Shown: one piece after another, positions 40,201 through 55,400 of the stretch
Position numbering within the stretch: the stretch's first letter is position 1
Layout: each line of letters starts with the position of its first letter
Assembly: GCA_028015205.1 (NCBI GenBank)
Contig: CM051521.1
Span: 103,516,513 to 103,580,512 of the forward strand
DNA length: 64,000 bases
Source of the DNA: Mytilisepta virgata
Taxonomy: Eukaryota; Mollusca; Bivalvia; Mytilida; Mytilidae
Reading direction: 5' to 3'
The notes under the pieces: generated by a model
What the model was told of the DNA's origin: nothing
The model's input: the letters and a program-made list of their open reading frames with translations, nothing else
Databases searched by the model: none
Translations under genes and position numbers: made by a program

Positions 40201-43200
40201 TGACATACATGACATATCAAAAAGCTCGAAAAGTTTTATAGAAATTATATAAAATGAACTTGAAGTCTTACATTTATACTGGTCTCTCGCGAATACTGTC
40301 GATTTCTATTTACCTCATTAAAGCATTAAACCCTCTATGGGAGTGTTATTTTTTTACTATTTTGTTTAACAGAGCGACAGTATCCGGCCATCAGCTATGA
40401 GAGCCTTGGCTAGTTTTACAGCTAAAACGAGCACAATCTGACCCTGCTATCTAAATTATATACCGTCCAACAAATTTTTGGAGTTATAGCAAGCGGTAAC
40501 CTTGTTGGTAATCATGCTTTTATAGTATTGTGTATATACAAGAGTGTTACGATAGATAAGGGGGTGGTTTGGGTACCCATAAAACAGGTTTAACCCCACC
40601 ATTGTTCAGTGTCTGTACTCAGACTATCCTTACTTTCTGTCGTGTTTATGTTGGCGTTTTATGGTTTTTTTCATGTCATTTTTGTGCGGGATTCTGTGTC
40701 TTACGTTACGTTGATTGATTGGTATGTCATTGATGTCATTTCCTGTTATCAATTTTGTTGTTTATTGTGATTATTTTTTATTTTTTCAACACGTTTTTGA
40801 AAAAAAAACCAATGGAATCAACTGCTGTTGTAAATTATTATTTCATATCGTCTTAATATCATAATAGTAAACTTATCAGGAGACAGAAACATTTTTTATT
40901 TGCTCAGAGATCACATTGTCGACCGTCATGAAGATTTTTTTATTTGGATTTTTTGTGCAATGTATTTTACTTATTCCAAACATAAATGAGTTCAGCTGCT
41001 AGTTATTTTTGCCGGACTGATACTTTCGGTATACCATACGCAGTGAATCTCATTTGTTCTGTTTTTTAATGTCTTTTAACCTTTCTATATTTTCTATATG
41101 TGGCTGACGTAAATTATAAATTATTTTGATACTTCAGACTTTAAGAAAATGACTTAAAAATTTAGCAAAAATTAAATTTTATTAAATGCCTCTCTAATAT
41201 CAGTCTATGGATTGTAAAATTACGGCGAAAAAAGTAGTAGGTAATATCAATCTGATGCCATTTGTATCGTGTAAATGCATATTAAAACAATTTATGTCTC
41301 AACTCAATGTCAAAAATTTGTGACGTTAATCAATTTATTATTTATCTCCCGTGGTGTATGATTTGAATCAATACTTGATGCATCACAAAATTTGTATTTT
41401 GCATCTGGGTTCACTCCTGGTTTTTATAGGAGTTCGTGTTGTTCATTGTTTTTTAGTTTTCATTGTTTATTTGTTCATTTGTCTTCCGGGTTTGTCTGTC
41501 CAATGGATTACGTTTTTTGATTTGTTCCTTACGTATATTTGTCCTCTTTGTAAAAATCTTCATATTGTTGCTCAGTGACAATAAAATGAATGTTTTATGT
41601 GCAAACATGTCTGATATATTTTTTAATTTTTCGTTCTATTCACTAGTAACTGAACAGCAAAGATACAGTTGTGACACATACAGATACTTCCTAGAGGCTA
41701 GTGTTGCGCTATTTAAATTTCAAACATGTTCAGAGAAGAACTATGGTAGTTTGTGTGATGGAGGTAAACAGTTGATACATTAAACTGTTAAACAATAAAT
41801 TTTCCAGTAAATCCATACATACAAATAGTCAGTAAATTAAGATAGCCAATGAGCAAGATTTTAAAATGGCTGTATGTTGATAATATATGTTTGTGTGGTA
41901 TCGTATACTACACTGTACCTGGTTTCTTAGCTTTCCTATTAAATGTACAGTATTGAGTCTGAATATCAAGAGACGGTACATAAATATGATCACTAAAAAC
42001 GTTTAAAGACAAATAAATGTATTATATATCCGTCATTTTGACATGTTTGTGTGGTGTACAACACGGTCAGATACAATACTTCCAGTATCGTATACTACAC
42101 TGTACCTGGTTTCTTGGCTTTCCTATTGAATTTACAGTATTGAGTCTGAATATCAAGAGACGGTACATAAATATGATCACTAAAAACGTTTAAAGACAAA
42201 TAAATGTATTATATATCCGTCATTTTGACAGACGGAAACTCAACGCAATCTAGTACTCGATATACACATTTTTTATGGAACATATCAACTTTAACCTTGT
42301 TTTCTACAATTCTTCGAAATTGCTACTATCGTGAAAAGAAGTAAATTAAAGGCAATATTAAAATAGATATTCGATGATCTTTCGTCGATTTCCGCCGCCT
42401 CAAATTATAAGGCCAGGTAAATAAAACTTAAATAACAAAAATAATACTTTTTAATGTCCGCAGTAAGTTCCTTTAAAAAAATCATACTTGGATGTGAATT
42501 TATTTAACTTTTCTATGTTATGTAGAAATAATGAACATGCATAATTTCAATCATGCATCTAAAATGTGCTTTTCAAATCGAATTCAATAACTAAAGTTAG
42601 AAGAAATGTGATAATTTTTGCTTATATGCTCCCTTCAGTAACTTCCAAAATTTGGTATTATGACATTTCAAAGGTAACTAATTTTAAACACGTGACACCA
42701 AGTAATTACCCTTTTAAAAAATGATCTTGTAACACCTTGGCATTTTCTTTTGTGCATGACTAGAAAATATGACTCTAGCTCTTTTGTGTAATTTCATATT
42801 ACCTTTTTAGCTCACCTGGCCAAAAAGGCAATGTGAGCCATTGTCGTCACTTGGCGTCCGGCCTCCGGCGTAAACTTTTCCTTTAAAGATCTTCTCCTCT
42901 GAAACCACTGGGCCAATTGGAACTAAACTTTGCAGGAATGATGTTTGTGAGATTCTCTACAAACTTTCTTCATTTGATCTTGATCGGGCAAAAAACATGG
43001 CCGCCATGGGCAATTGCTGTTTCTGATTGGCTAAGTTTTCAAAAATCTTCTCTGAAACTGCTTTGCCAAATAGAATAAAACTTGACAGGAAGCATCTATG
43101 GGAGGTCGTTTATAAATTTTCCTCATTTCGTCCCGAATGGACTACAAATAGAGCCGCCATCAGCAGTTCTTGTTTCTGATTGGCTGATATAATAAAAAAA

Positions 43201-46200
43201 ACTTCTCTTCTGAAGTCGCTTAGACAAATGGAACGAAACTTGAAAGGAAACATCTATGGGGGTTCTTTACAAATGTTCCTCATTTCTTCCCGATAGGACA
43301 ACAAACTTGGCTGTCATGGGTTATTCTTGTTTCTCACTGGTTGATTATAAAAAAACAAAATTCTCTGGAACTGCTTGGCCAAATGGAACGAAACTCGACA
43401 GGAAGCATCTAAGGTCCTTTATAAAGTTTCCTCATTTCGTCCCGATCGGACTTAAAATATGGCCGCTATCAGCAGTTCTTGTTTCTGATTGGCTGATAAA
43501 AAAAATCTTCTCTGAAGTCGCTTGGCCAAATAGAACAAAACTTGACAGAAAGCATCTATGGGAGGTTCTTTACCTGGACGATCAACCAAGATGGCCGCCA
43601 CAGCTTAACTTAGTTTAACATAGGACCCTATGGGAAAATTCATTTAAAAATCGTCTTGCCTGAAAACACTCAGCCAATTAGAACCAGCCATGGTTCTTAG
43701 AATGTCCTCTTTCATAATTATGTCCAATTATACAAGCGTTTGTTTCTTATGTGCTTCTACCTGTGAGCCTCTAGTAAAAAATACTCGCTTTTTTATCATC
43801 ATTGTATTAAGCTTGCCACTTTTCATGTGATGAAGACTATAAGACTGGGCTAGGATGCTACCAGTCTTTTCCCAGGTTCAATTTACTGACTTACACTCCA
43901 TGTCCTTTGGTTTTTATTTTTAAAAATAAAATTACTTTTGGATGATACTATAGATGAAAGTTACGAACTGACATTTCATAAATATGTAAATGAATATTTT
44001 ATCTGTAGGTGAACCTATGAATAAAACTTTATTAAACTGGTACCAGGCCTATCAGACATGTAAAGATGATGGATACAATTTGAAAGGAACTACACAAAAA
44101 ATAGCCGATAGGTATAAAGATGGTAGAACATACTGGGCTTCCTTTTTTCGCAGACTGGTATTTTACTGGGGGAGACGTAAGTACAAATGTTATTTTTGTC
44201 CGTAGAAATTTTATCCTTAATTAAATAATGATTATAAATGGAAATTGATTTATTAAAACCAGAAACAAACAAACACTAACGCACTAAAATAAAGTTACAA
44301 CAACAAGACACAAACTTACGCTTGGAAAAGAGAGCACTCCTCTTCTGTGAGGCACGAAATCCTTTATAAAGTGCAAGTTTTAGGGAAAATTCTTTGACAT
44401 TATGGTAAACATTACCCCTTGATTAGAAGGTTTTGACGTGTTTTCTTAATCAATTCAATAAGGTATTGATCAGAGATATAAAAAAAATAATTTGATCTGT
44501 GGGGATCAGCCATCTTTTCATAGATGGAGCCACAATCTACGTGGGTAAAGTCCTAAAACCACGAAGTGGCATGTCATTGGCATACATTTTCAAACCGAAA
44601 AGGGAATGTTTTTTCATAAAGAAAGTAATTACATAAAAAATCAAATAAAGATATTCAATTTTTCAAATATTCAATCAATGCGTATTTCTTTATCCTCACA
44701 GAAACAAGGGAGAACATTTCCAGATTGTTGTAGGTAGAAGTTAAACCAAATAGTCTGTCACCTACTAAACATGCTTATTATAAAATGTTTTATTTATTTG
44801 ATTTTTGGCTTTATTAGGGTGCTTCACCGGTAGATGCATATTTGGAGTATGGCTTTTGTTTCAGAAATTTTGTATTTTTGGATTAATTTCTTCATAGCTT
44901 GTTAATATGGGGCCACTTAGAGCTTTTTCTATATAGGCAATTGTCCAGTTGTGAAGGCTATACATCGACATCTTTTTCTGTTGTTTTGTTTTCCTTTTCA
45001 GGGTTGTAATCTCATTTATATTTACCCCATATCTCCTTTCATTCGTATAATATGGCATTTTATATCATTGCACCTCGTATCATCCATCGACCTATATCTA
45101 AACTCGGACTATAGCTCTCGGTTCGATATTAGAGTTATGGTATGATACCATAGAAAACTTTTTTATCCTCAAATTTAGTTGATATATGTACAGTCTATCA
45201 TGGAATGTGTGTTTAATAAGGTTTAATTCATATTCAGTGTTCATGACTGCCAGTTTTGCTCATCACAACCGAATTGTTGAATTATAGCACAACATAACTG
45301 ATCCAACAATTCTGTCTGTACCGAGACGGACAACATGGTAATTTCGCTAATTCAATGGATTATAAAATGGTAAAACCAGACAAATATATAACTGTATTTG
45401 TAAAAAAGTAATCGAATTTATCAAATAAAGCAAAGAATTGTTAAAAGGATGCTTTAGTTTTAACTAAAATGTTGGGGCCAGAAAACTAAACTTACAGACT
45501 CTACTCCTTTGCTTCCTCTTCTTCGTTGTAACATACCAATGTATCCAGCTGATACCGTTTTAATTTCACAGCTGATGCGTTAATTTCCTGAATTCGGATT
45601 GTATATTGGCTTGATTACTGTCACATAAACTTCTAAGATAAGGCCACACCAAATTGATTTTTAGTTCTTTGGATTTTTTTTATGCCGGAAAATGGTATGA
45701 GCGAGCAAAATTTAATTTTTTTTTTTTTTCTTGAGGACTTAAGGACAACTTTTTTCAGGCGAAGATAAAATTTACGTGTGGCACTAAAATATTGCAAAAA
45801 ATGGGAAAAAATCCCTATTTTTTACCAAAATTTTAGGAACGGGCGAACACTTTTTATTTTTAATTTCTGGAAAATTAAGAATTTGGGTCACATTTGCAGA
45901 ATGAAGTGGCAAAATTTTTTTTTCTTAATTCCGAAATTCGGAGCGGCGAAATCCAAAGAATTAAAAAATAATTTGGTGTGGCCTTGTGATATGTTCAGAG
46001 TCTGTCAATATCATCCCTCAAGACATTTTACGTGAGTGCAGCAATGATTATAAACTATGAAGATTGTACGTTTATTGAAATAAGCCCCCCCTTCTCTAAC
46101 AAAGCTGAAAATTGGCAATATTTTATGTTCTGTTATCACTGCAGCGGTCTCCAACTAATTATAAACATTCCTAGAGTTAACTGCACATCTAAATTCGCCT

Positions 46201-49200
46201 CCGTTTCAAATTTTATTTCCAGAGAAAAATCTTTGTCTGCGAGATATCACTGGAAGTTATAAAATATTAAAAGAAGTATCGCATTTGTGTTTTTTTAAGA
46301 ATTAATAATTACACATTTCTGGAAGTTATAAAAATATTAAAAGAAGTATCGCATTTGGTTTTTTTTCAAAGAATTAATAGTTATACATTTGAGAGGTTCA
46401 TATTGCAGACGTTAAGTGCGAGATATTCATTCTCGAGCGTCAAGCTTTGCAGAGCCTACTTTTACAATAGAGGGCAAATATTCCTAAGGAGCAAACCAAA
46501 AAAAAACGCAATCCATTAGACAGACAAACACGAGAACCAAATGAACAACCACAAGCACAACAAATAAACACTGAGAACTAAAGAACAATGAAAAACACAC
46601 ACTCCTATATAAACTAAGACTGAACTCAGGTGCTCTGGACGGGTAAGCAGTTCCTGCTCCGTATACGCATCCGTCGTGAAGTTCAACAAAGCGAATCCGG
46701 TGGTAGTCACAAATCGGTTGAGGTACCACAAATGTTACGACAGTGGGAACATTTTGTATTATTTACAACTCATTTTATAGTGGCAACAACAAATCTAGCT
46801 TACTCTTAGATTATCATTGTCTTTTATTATATTACTGAATTATCTTTTACTTATTTATGGTTTCTAAACATATTTTTGAGTCCTTTTGTTTGATTTTCAA
46901 AATGAAACTAGAGACTAAGGTGAACCTGAACAGCTCACCTGGATAATAAAGCAGATAATAAACTGCATTTTTTATACTATTTGCATGTCAACGCTTTTAG
47001 TTAATCTGACCCTTTGATTCAATATTCCTGGTAACATTGGTTACTTTTGGCTTTGTAGTTTCAGAGAAATTTTGATCTCCCATAGGCTTCAATGTAAACG
47101 TATGTGCCGCCATAGCATAGAAGTATGCAACCCCGACAACACCAAATGGGAAATCCTTGTAGAGGGTCTTCCAATCATCATTCCTATTAAGTTTGAAAAA
47201 ATTTGCAATGAAGTTTTAAGGGAGTAGAATTTGAAATTCTTACCAACAAGGTCCAAGAATTGCCTATAACAACCATGTTTTTAATCAAATCCAAATGGAA
47301 TTGTGCAATTTCATAAAGAACCTTGCATGCATCATTCCTGTCAGGTTTGGTTACTAATGACTCGTTTATTCAGAAATGATGAAACTGTGATTTTCAGTAT
47401 ACTTCAATGCAAACGTATGTTCCACTTTAGCCGCCCTGTATTCAACCTGATCAACACCAAATGATGAATCTTTGTAGATGGTCTCCCAAATAAAGTTTGA
47501 AAAAAACTGACATTGTAGTTTTAGAGGAGAAGAATTTGAAAATTTTATCAATCAACAATTAAGAATTGCCTATGGTAGCAATGTTTTTCATCCGGTCCAA
47601 ATGAAATGTAGAATTTTTAAAAAGGAGCTTTTACGTCTTTGATCCGATCGGAATTGAATGCAGAATTGTCAAAGACACCCATCCATGTATTTTTCTTGCA
47701 AAGTTTGGTTCAAATTTGTATAGTGTTCCAAAGGAGATGATGACAGACGCAAAGTGACACAGCTGACATGGCCCATTTGATTGTGATAGGTTAAACTATA
47801 GTGCGCTATATAATTTACATTATTTAAACCTATCAAGACAGAGCATTTTTGCACAAAGTATGCTAATTCAATATAATTTACGAGACGACGAGGATACGCG
47901 GAAGAACTGAATAGCGATTTGTTAATTGGAATGCCGCTTTCGAAGCCCTATACAGTGAACTGCAGTGAAGATAGTTTTCGTGCAAAAAAACAATTACGGT
48001 AACTTATTATCAACGCATCACACGATTTAACTGGTCGATGAAACGAAAACAACAGAACCCTTATTTAATCAATGAACTCGTTTGATTACAATTGACTTTA
48101 ACATTACTACTTTCATGACGTACCTGCAGCTCGTCATACATTGAGATATTGTATCGCATGTTTTTATGGACAGTAGCATATGAAAAACTGTTAAATGCAT
48201 AGCGTGACGGCCAGATCAGGACGACCGTTAGGCAGATTATTTAATTCGTAATTTTCAGCCATCCAACGAGCATTAAAGGTTTAATTGGAAACGTTTTTTG
48301 TTGACAAATTTTGTGCCTAAACTTTGCTGCAGTTCAGGGTAAGACCAGTATAGATAAATTATTTTAAAGGCAAATGAGTGCAAAGTCTGTAACTCAAGTT
48401 TTGTAACTCAAGTTTTGCATCTTGAAATTATACGAAATACAATACCTAAAAACAAAGTGTTCCTAAAGCTCATAACTGTGGTCCGCAAGTAAAGGTAGCT
48501 GAAAACTCATTGTACTTACCGTAAAGCACTGCAAGCTGAAGAAGGGCAAAAATAGTGTTTCTTCATTTGCTTGGACTTATTTTGAGTTAATATAATATTA
48601 TTATATTATGAATTTAAATACCATATCCCATCTGCAATTTGCTCTTATTTAAATCTTACATATACATACATACATTCATTCAGTGTCTACCAAGTCAGAC
48701 TATCCTGACTGTTGCGTTAATATTTGTATTTGTGTTAAATTGGAACATATTAAAAAAAATATTAAACCCTAAATTAGAACTTTTACCACATGTTTCTGAC
48801 TTGATAAAGCAGTCATTGGCACTGCGAAAATAGGGTCCACATCGGTCAAAGTTCATCGACTTTATTGTATGTTGAATTATAATTATGTTCTTTTTTTTTT
48901 AAACCGAACATAAAGCATTTATTTTCTATACTAGGATAAATGATACAAGACGATTTCCATTGGTATGGCGAGCTAGCGTTGTCCAGTCACCCAATTTAAT
49001 TGATGAAATAATATATACAATATTTGAAGTGCTATAAAATATCCGAGAAAATAGTCCAAGAAATCCATTCACACTTTCATTAACATCTCCAAAAAACCAG
49101 TCTTATTACTGCATTTAACATCTGCAATCTACAAAATAATGATAAATACTACAGAAAGGAAAAATTATATGTACCAGGAGGCATCTCTTGGGCTCTGTGG

Positions 49201-49382
49201 AAGATAGGATATTTGAATGTTTTGATGGTTTCTATTACCAATATCTGAGTTATGCACAGTGTTTGATTAAATATCGTGAAATGTCGCTTTAAGACATCAC
49301 TATAATAATGGTTTTGTCTGCCTGTTCAAACGTGATAAAGTGTACATGTATGCAATCATCCGGTGCGTTTTCTGTCACTGCC

Positions 49383-49413
<31 letters not shown>

Positions 49414-52400
49414 ATTAAAAATAAATTTAAACCGAAACTTCAAGGTTCTGAGGAGCAAATTACGAGCTGTGTACTGGACAAATGCAAACTCTCGAATGAG
49501 TTCTATTCCCGCCTTTGGTAACTGTCCTGGGTAGGAACTACCCGTGCGTAACACTGAACACTGCTCTACAGATTTAGCCATGTACCGAAAAGAAATTTAT
49601 TTGCTTACATGCTCATTTTGTTTGTATTGCTGTCAATTTTGTAAGTCATGTTTATATTGCATTGAATCCTATGGGTGTATTTCTTGCAAATAAAGTTCAT
49701 TTATGATATTTTTTGTCCGGGGTTCTGTCTGTTGGGTAGGTTGATTGATTACTATGTTATTGTTGATTTTTCCTGTTATCCATTTTGTTGTTTATGTATA
49801 CTTTTAGTGCATAAAACTGCGGTTGCATGTAGTTCCTAATAGGTTATAAATTCATATAAACACAGAGATTTCACACAATGATTATAAAATATGAATTATA
49901 CAGATACACATGGTGAACTCTGTGTGGCTGCCAACATTACAGAAGAAGGCACATTAATACCCATGACAAAGTATTGTTCAGAGCAGATACCTGTTTTGTG
50001 TTCCAAAGTTGCTATGAAACAGCATATACAACCAACATCGCCATTTCATGGTAAATACATACATATATGTTTATTTTAATTAACTATTATCTATGTCATA
50101 ATATCTAAATATAGATACGAGTGGGTTATGGAATTTCTCCACCCGAGATAGTTAAATTTTCGATTTTCAACACGCGAGCCTTTAGCAAGCGTGTTAAAAT
50201 CTAATTTAACTATTGAGGGTGGAGAAATTCCATAACTCACGAGTAAATTGAAGGTAAATTGAAGGAGAATCGGCTGTGCTGGCCCTATGGTCTACAGTTT
50301 GGATTATCTGACATATTTCTGAAAGAGGACCACCTAAAGGACCATGGCTGCGAAAATGTCTTCCAATAGGCGAAAGGTTTAATACAAGAAGATTTTTAAA
50401 TGACTTTTCATACAGGATCCAATGTTAAACTAAGTTAGACTGTGGCAATCATCTTGCTTGCAGTCCAGGTTTAAAAGTTGACCAAACAGGGACCATTTAA
50501 GCAAAGTTTGTCCCAATTAGCCAAGTGGTTTCAGAGAAGAAAATCTTTAAATGAAAGTTTATTGCGGACGACGGACGCAAAGGAATGGTAGTAGCTTGAC
50601 CAGATGAGCTACAAATAACATAAAAATTAACAAAAAAATATAATGCTCCTTTCCGGAATGACAGTTTATAAACAAATACATATAGGCAGATGGACTAAAG
50701 TTCCGTTTTATTTCAATTCCGAAGATGTACGTCTGAATAAAAAGACAACTTCTGATATTGGAAAAGGTATAAATTAAAGGTTTTGTACTAAAACGCGATG
50801 CAAAGATATATAAAAGGTATAAATGTATTGCGCTTATGAAATGTAAACATACGCAATCTAATCCTAGTAGTGCCGACAAAACAGTTCTTTTACCTATTTT
50901 TGGTCACATTTAGAATATAAATTAAATGTAAATTCGTTGGCAATACATAATTACAGCTAACAACAATAATTACGTCCTTTGCACCAGTAACGACGATAAG
51001 GTATATATCCTTAAATTGCAGGCATCACAAACATTTTTATAATTATTGGAATATGCTGCTTTGTCATTTTCATCACTGGAGTTGGTATAATAGCCTGGAA
51101 ATGTAAAAGGTAGGTGCCATAGAAGGATAAATCAAAGTATTTATATTCTATATGTGTTCTTTAATTGTGATGTATTCATTCCTTGTGGTTGAACTGCTAA
51201 AATAAACTTTAGAGAAGACTGAATGGATCTTCAAGTGCAAGATAGCAAACCAAAATCTTTTATTGGTTTGACCAACTCCCTTCAACAAAGTTGACATATT
51301 TTATGTTAGCCACTTTGTTTAGATTCTATTACTCACAATATTGTATATGACTATAATATGTTTGTGTGAACTTGCCGCTCAATATTCCGACTTTCTTAAT
51401 GGGTTGAAAAGAATTTTTGATTAATCATTAGACGAACTGTTTTCAATTTGAAGACCATCTTGAATTTTTGCTGGCGGGAAACAAAGCACATAACAGGTCA
51501 TTTGTCATTTTCACTATATTTCTCTTCAACGAATTAGCTAGTCATGTTAGTGTCACATTATCATGGAAAACGTAAATCTTGAAATATATATTCAAACCAA
51601 ATCTAACGAAAATTTAAAAAAAAATGTGACAGAAAGTTATCTTGTAAAAATTCTTAATATTTAAATATTTCTTTGTGATGTTAATGTATAGAACAGGACA
51701 GTGTTAACTATACGCTTTGGATCAAATAATTGTAAATTCTGCATGATAAATTAATTAATATACTTGGAAAATTTTCAATGAAAATATAAGAAGATCAAAG
51801 GTGTGTAAGTGTTATTAAACGTTCTATAAGATGTTGATTGTGCGTGATGTTCGTTCAAGATAATAATGCAGACTTTCCAAAAATCAGGACACTTCACCAA
51901 AATCTCAAAATCCCAATACAAATTCCCTAATTGTATCAGAAATAAAGCGATATAAGACCGTGCTTTTCTGCAATTTTTTTCTAGTTACGTTTAGATCAAT
52001 TACAATAGAAGGATCTGAAGAAATAAATGTAACACACAGAGTCCCATTTTCATAGATAGTAGTCACTACTGTCGGAAATGAAAATACGTGTTTCTTAGAC
52101 GACCATTTAGTGATCTTTCAGGGACCAGGCAAAATTTATCAGTTTGCTTTTGTGAATGTCCTTATATTCAGAATATTGTTACTGTTGACGTATCTTTGTC
52201 TTCTGTTTGTTTTGTTTTGTTTTTTGTTTTTTTTGGGGGGGAGTGGGGTGTCAGGAAACATATGACAGTTCTTATAGCCTGGTGTTATTATTTAATGATA
52301 CAATCTCGCTCCTAAACAAAGACAAAATAAAAGGATGGTAGAAAGTAGGAACTATGTAGAGTGTTTAAGTTTTGCACTGGGAAATTTATAATTTCCAAAA

Positions 52401-55400
52401 CGAAATGTAACTATACCCAGCAAGCAATTGGGTTTTATGGGGGAATTAGGGTTTAGGAACTGCAGATGACGATTGGACGTGCTATAAACTGCAGAGCCAA
52501 AATGTGGCAATATCTCGGACAACCATTTGGGGCAAGGTGAGCTAAATCTGCTTCAATTAAAATCAACATTTTTGTTGATTATTACAAGTATTCTTGATAT
52601 TTATTACAAAACTGGTCTCAATCAATGTGTGTCCCACATATCTCAGCAACCTATTTTTTTTATGAAAAACTAATGTACATTTCAAATATTAGAAACAAAG
52701 AGGTACATGTATGTCCTAAATGTTATCATAGTTCAGTTTTGGAAACTAAACTTTATTTTTCCATATCCGTTTGTTATATCGTATTTTACTCAAAAATGGA
52801 GAGAGAGAAAACAGGAAAAAAAAGTATATTTACTCTCGCTGAATATTTGAGGTATTTAAGCATACATGCACTTAAAGTACAACTAAAGAAATTAAATGGT
52901 AAAACAAATAAGTTTATTGATATTTTATTTATATTCGGAGAAAATAAAAGATACAGTTAATGTGAGGCACACGGTAGGTGGTTTACCTATAACCAATGTG
53001 ATGCTGAACTAATCAACATCTTGTATAACTTTTTATAACACCTACAAATAATTACTTAACTCATATTTACATTAAACAATGATTATTTTTCCAGCCAAAC
53101 TATAATGATACGGCATGCCCAATAATCTAATAACAAGCCACTTTTGAGCATTTGAAAGTACATACCATTTGCGAACTTTTTAAATTAAATAAACAATGTT
53201 TTATTGGCCGGGTTACACGGAGTGAAATGCGGGTTATTATATAATGGACATGTGCACCTCCTATTATGCATACACTTGGAACATTTTTTCGGAATTTCCT
53301 AATTGTGAAACTTATCAATTTTTAGCAACATTCTTTAAGGAGGGTACCTATTTTGTGTAATCAACTCCTCCTACAGTTTTCAATCAAACTTCGTAGAATG
53401 TTTGTATATATATTTGACATATACACCTCCTATTATGATTACATTAGGAACACTTTTGCAGAATTTCCAGTTGCTGTAACTTTAAATATTCTTATAGTCA
53501 TCATTTCATCAATTACATTATTAGTTACACAGTGTGCAATTGTCCTAATACGGGAATTTATCGGGTCAATAAAATTCTTCGCCTCACCCGATATGAATTT
53601 TATTGACCCGATAAATTCCGTATTAGGACAATTGCACACTGTGTAACGAATTTATCCTGATTTTGTTATCAGACCACTTATTTATTGTTTTTTTTCCATG
53701 ATAAATTCCGTATTAGGACAATTGCACACTATGTAACAAATTTATCCTGATTTTTTTTATGACACCACTTATTTGTTTTTTTCCATATCAGGGAAGCAAC
53801 TCAAAAAAAATTTTTCTTTATTAAGTCAATGGTATAAGGGAGATAATTTGAATTGACTTAATAAAAAATTGCACTGAAATTCATTAGGACAATATCAGCC
53901 AATCAAATTGCGAGAAATTACTCTAAATCAGGATAATAACATTTACAAATGTCCACTCCTTAGTCATTGTAAAGTAATGTAACCCGGCCATTTGATTCTT
54001 TGACACATTTTTTTTCTGTTTTGTTCAACTAGTCCTCACACTACCATTGAAAAACTTAATTTTAATTTAGATACAAAGCTATGAAAATATTAATTTTGAT
54101 TGATGTTTGGGGTGTAAAAAAAAATCGTTGGCAGCTACAGAATCGTTGAGTTTGTGTGGCTTAAGATACTTAGCTCTACCGTCATAACTTCAAAAACATT
54201 AAAGACACAATTTTCTTTTGATTAAATAAAAAATCACAATCATCTTTAAATTGTAATCACATAATCAGCCATATTGAGATGCCAGCACCAGATACAGATA
54301 TCAGAGTTTCCCAAATGCTTTTGATACAATGTACATACAGTCCTGTGCTGAATAATTATGTTTGTAGACTTTTATTTTGGGTTATGGCATAAATCAATTT
54401 CAAAGTACTAGTCTAGAAGGAACTGGTGGTCTTTTTGACGGTGAATACGGTATCTATCATTTGTTTATCTATCATTAGTATTTAGTAGGAGATGGGGGGG
54501 GGTACCTTCGAGTTGTTGAATGTTCAGTAAGCTCCACCACATTCTTTTTATGCCTGTTCCAAACCAGGACACTGTATTGTATGGAATACTGTGTTTATCT
54601 TGGATATGTGGTTACAATTATCGAAGATACCGGTACCATACAGGGCTTATCTTGTGATGTGGGCTGTTGGTTCTTGTTGAAGACAATCCTTAGATATATT
54701 CAACCTTTTCTAGTGTTTTATCCTATATCTCATTCTCGCTTACCCCTAACGGTTTTTTGTATTAATTATAACAAGTGAATTTCAAACTAAAATTTCTTTC
54801 CACGATTAATATAGATTTTTTTTTTCTTTGTTTTAATTTAAATTCAACTGTTTACGTAATAATATTTCAATAAAACTTGGCTTACCAAAAAATCATAGAA
54901 TGTATATGTCAAATCTGTTCCGGAATTATTTTGAACACTGACAACAAAAAATAAACGATAGAAAAAACACGTTTCAATATTAATACACTTTAAATTGAAT
55001 GGCAAGTTAAAATATTTAGAAACTGTTAACACAAAACCTGAATTTTATCCAACAACGTCACATACACTTTTGGTGGCGTCATGTGTTAAAAAATACGCAT
55101 TGAAAACCGGAAAAATCTTTCCTTTCGAAAATTGGAAGCATCCCAGCATCTGAGAGTAAATAACAGATTTTATAAATACTTTAAAGAAGTTGTTTAAGAA
55201 AAAAACGCGTTTCCAGTTATGTGGGGCCTAGATTAAATTTCTAATTAATGATTATTTTTTTCTATTCTCTCCTCTTTGAAATTGTGTATTTTTCTATTAT
55301 AATATTAATATTTAGCTTTCGTTCTGAGAAATCTTTATAATTGATTAATATTAATAAATGGATTGGGATCTTACTTTTTCACTTTCTGCCATATTTTATT

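Larger units (their letters stand above)
53335..54045 (+). repeat. Dispersed repeat D, copy 2, with internal hairpin insertion
   Basis: GGGTACCTATTTTGTGTAAT at the start and TAACCCGGCCATTTGATTC...CTAGTC at the end match 31207-31512. Between them, about 500 bp including the 53524-53772 hairpin and duplication are extra. Confidence 0.55.

Noticed and set aside
45778..46035. 85-codon ORF over 45778-46035
   Set aside because: It spans the right half of a hairpin MITE and flanking DNA, and its peptide is low complexity Phe/Lys.
49340..49581. ORFs on both strands at 49340-49581
   Set aside because: They run through poly(T)/poly(A) and a SINE and carry no protein signal.
53353..53646. 97-codon ORF on + and 66-codon ORF on - over the same place
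   Set aside because: Both are read through an inverted repeat, which gives the same peptide (EFIGSIKF) on the two strands.
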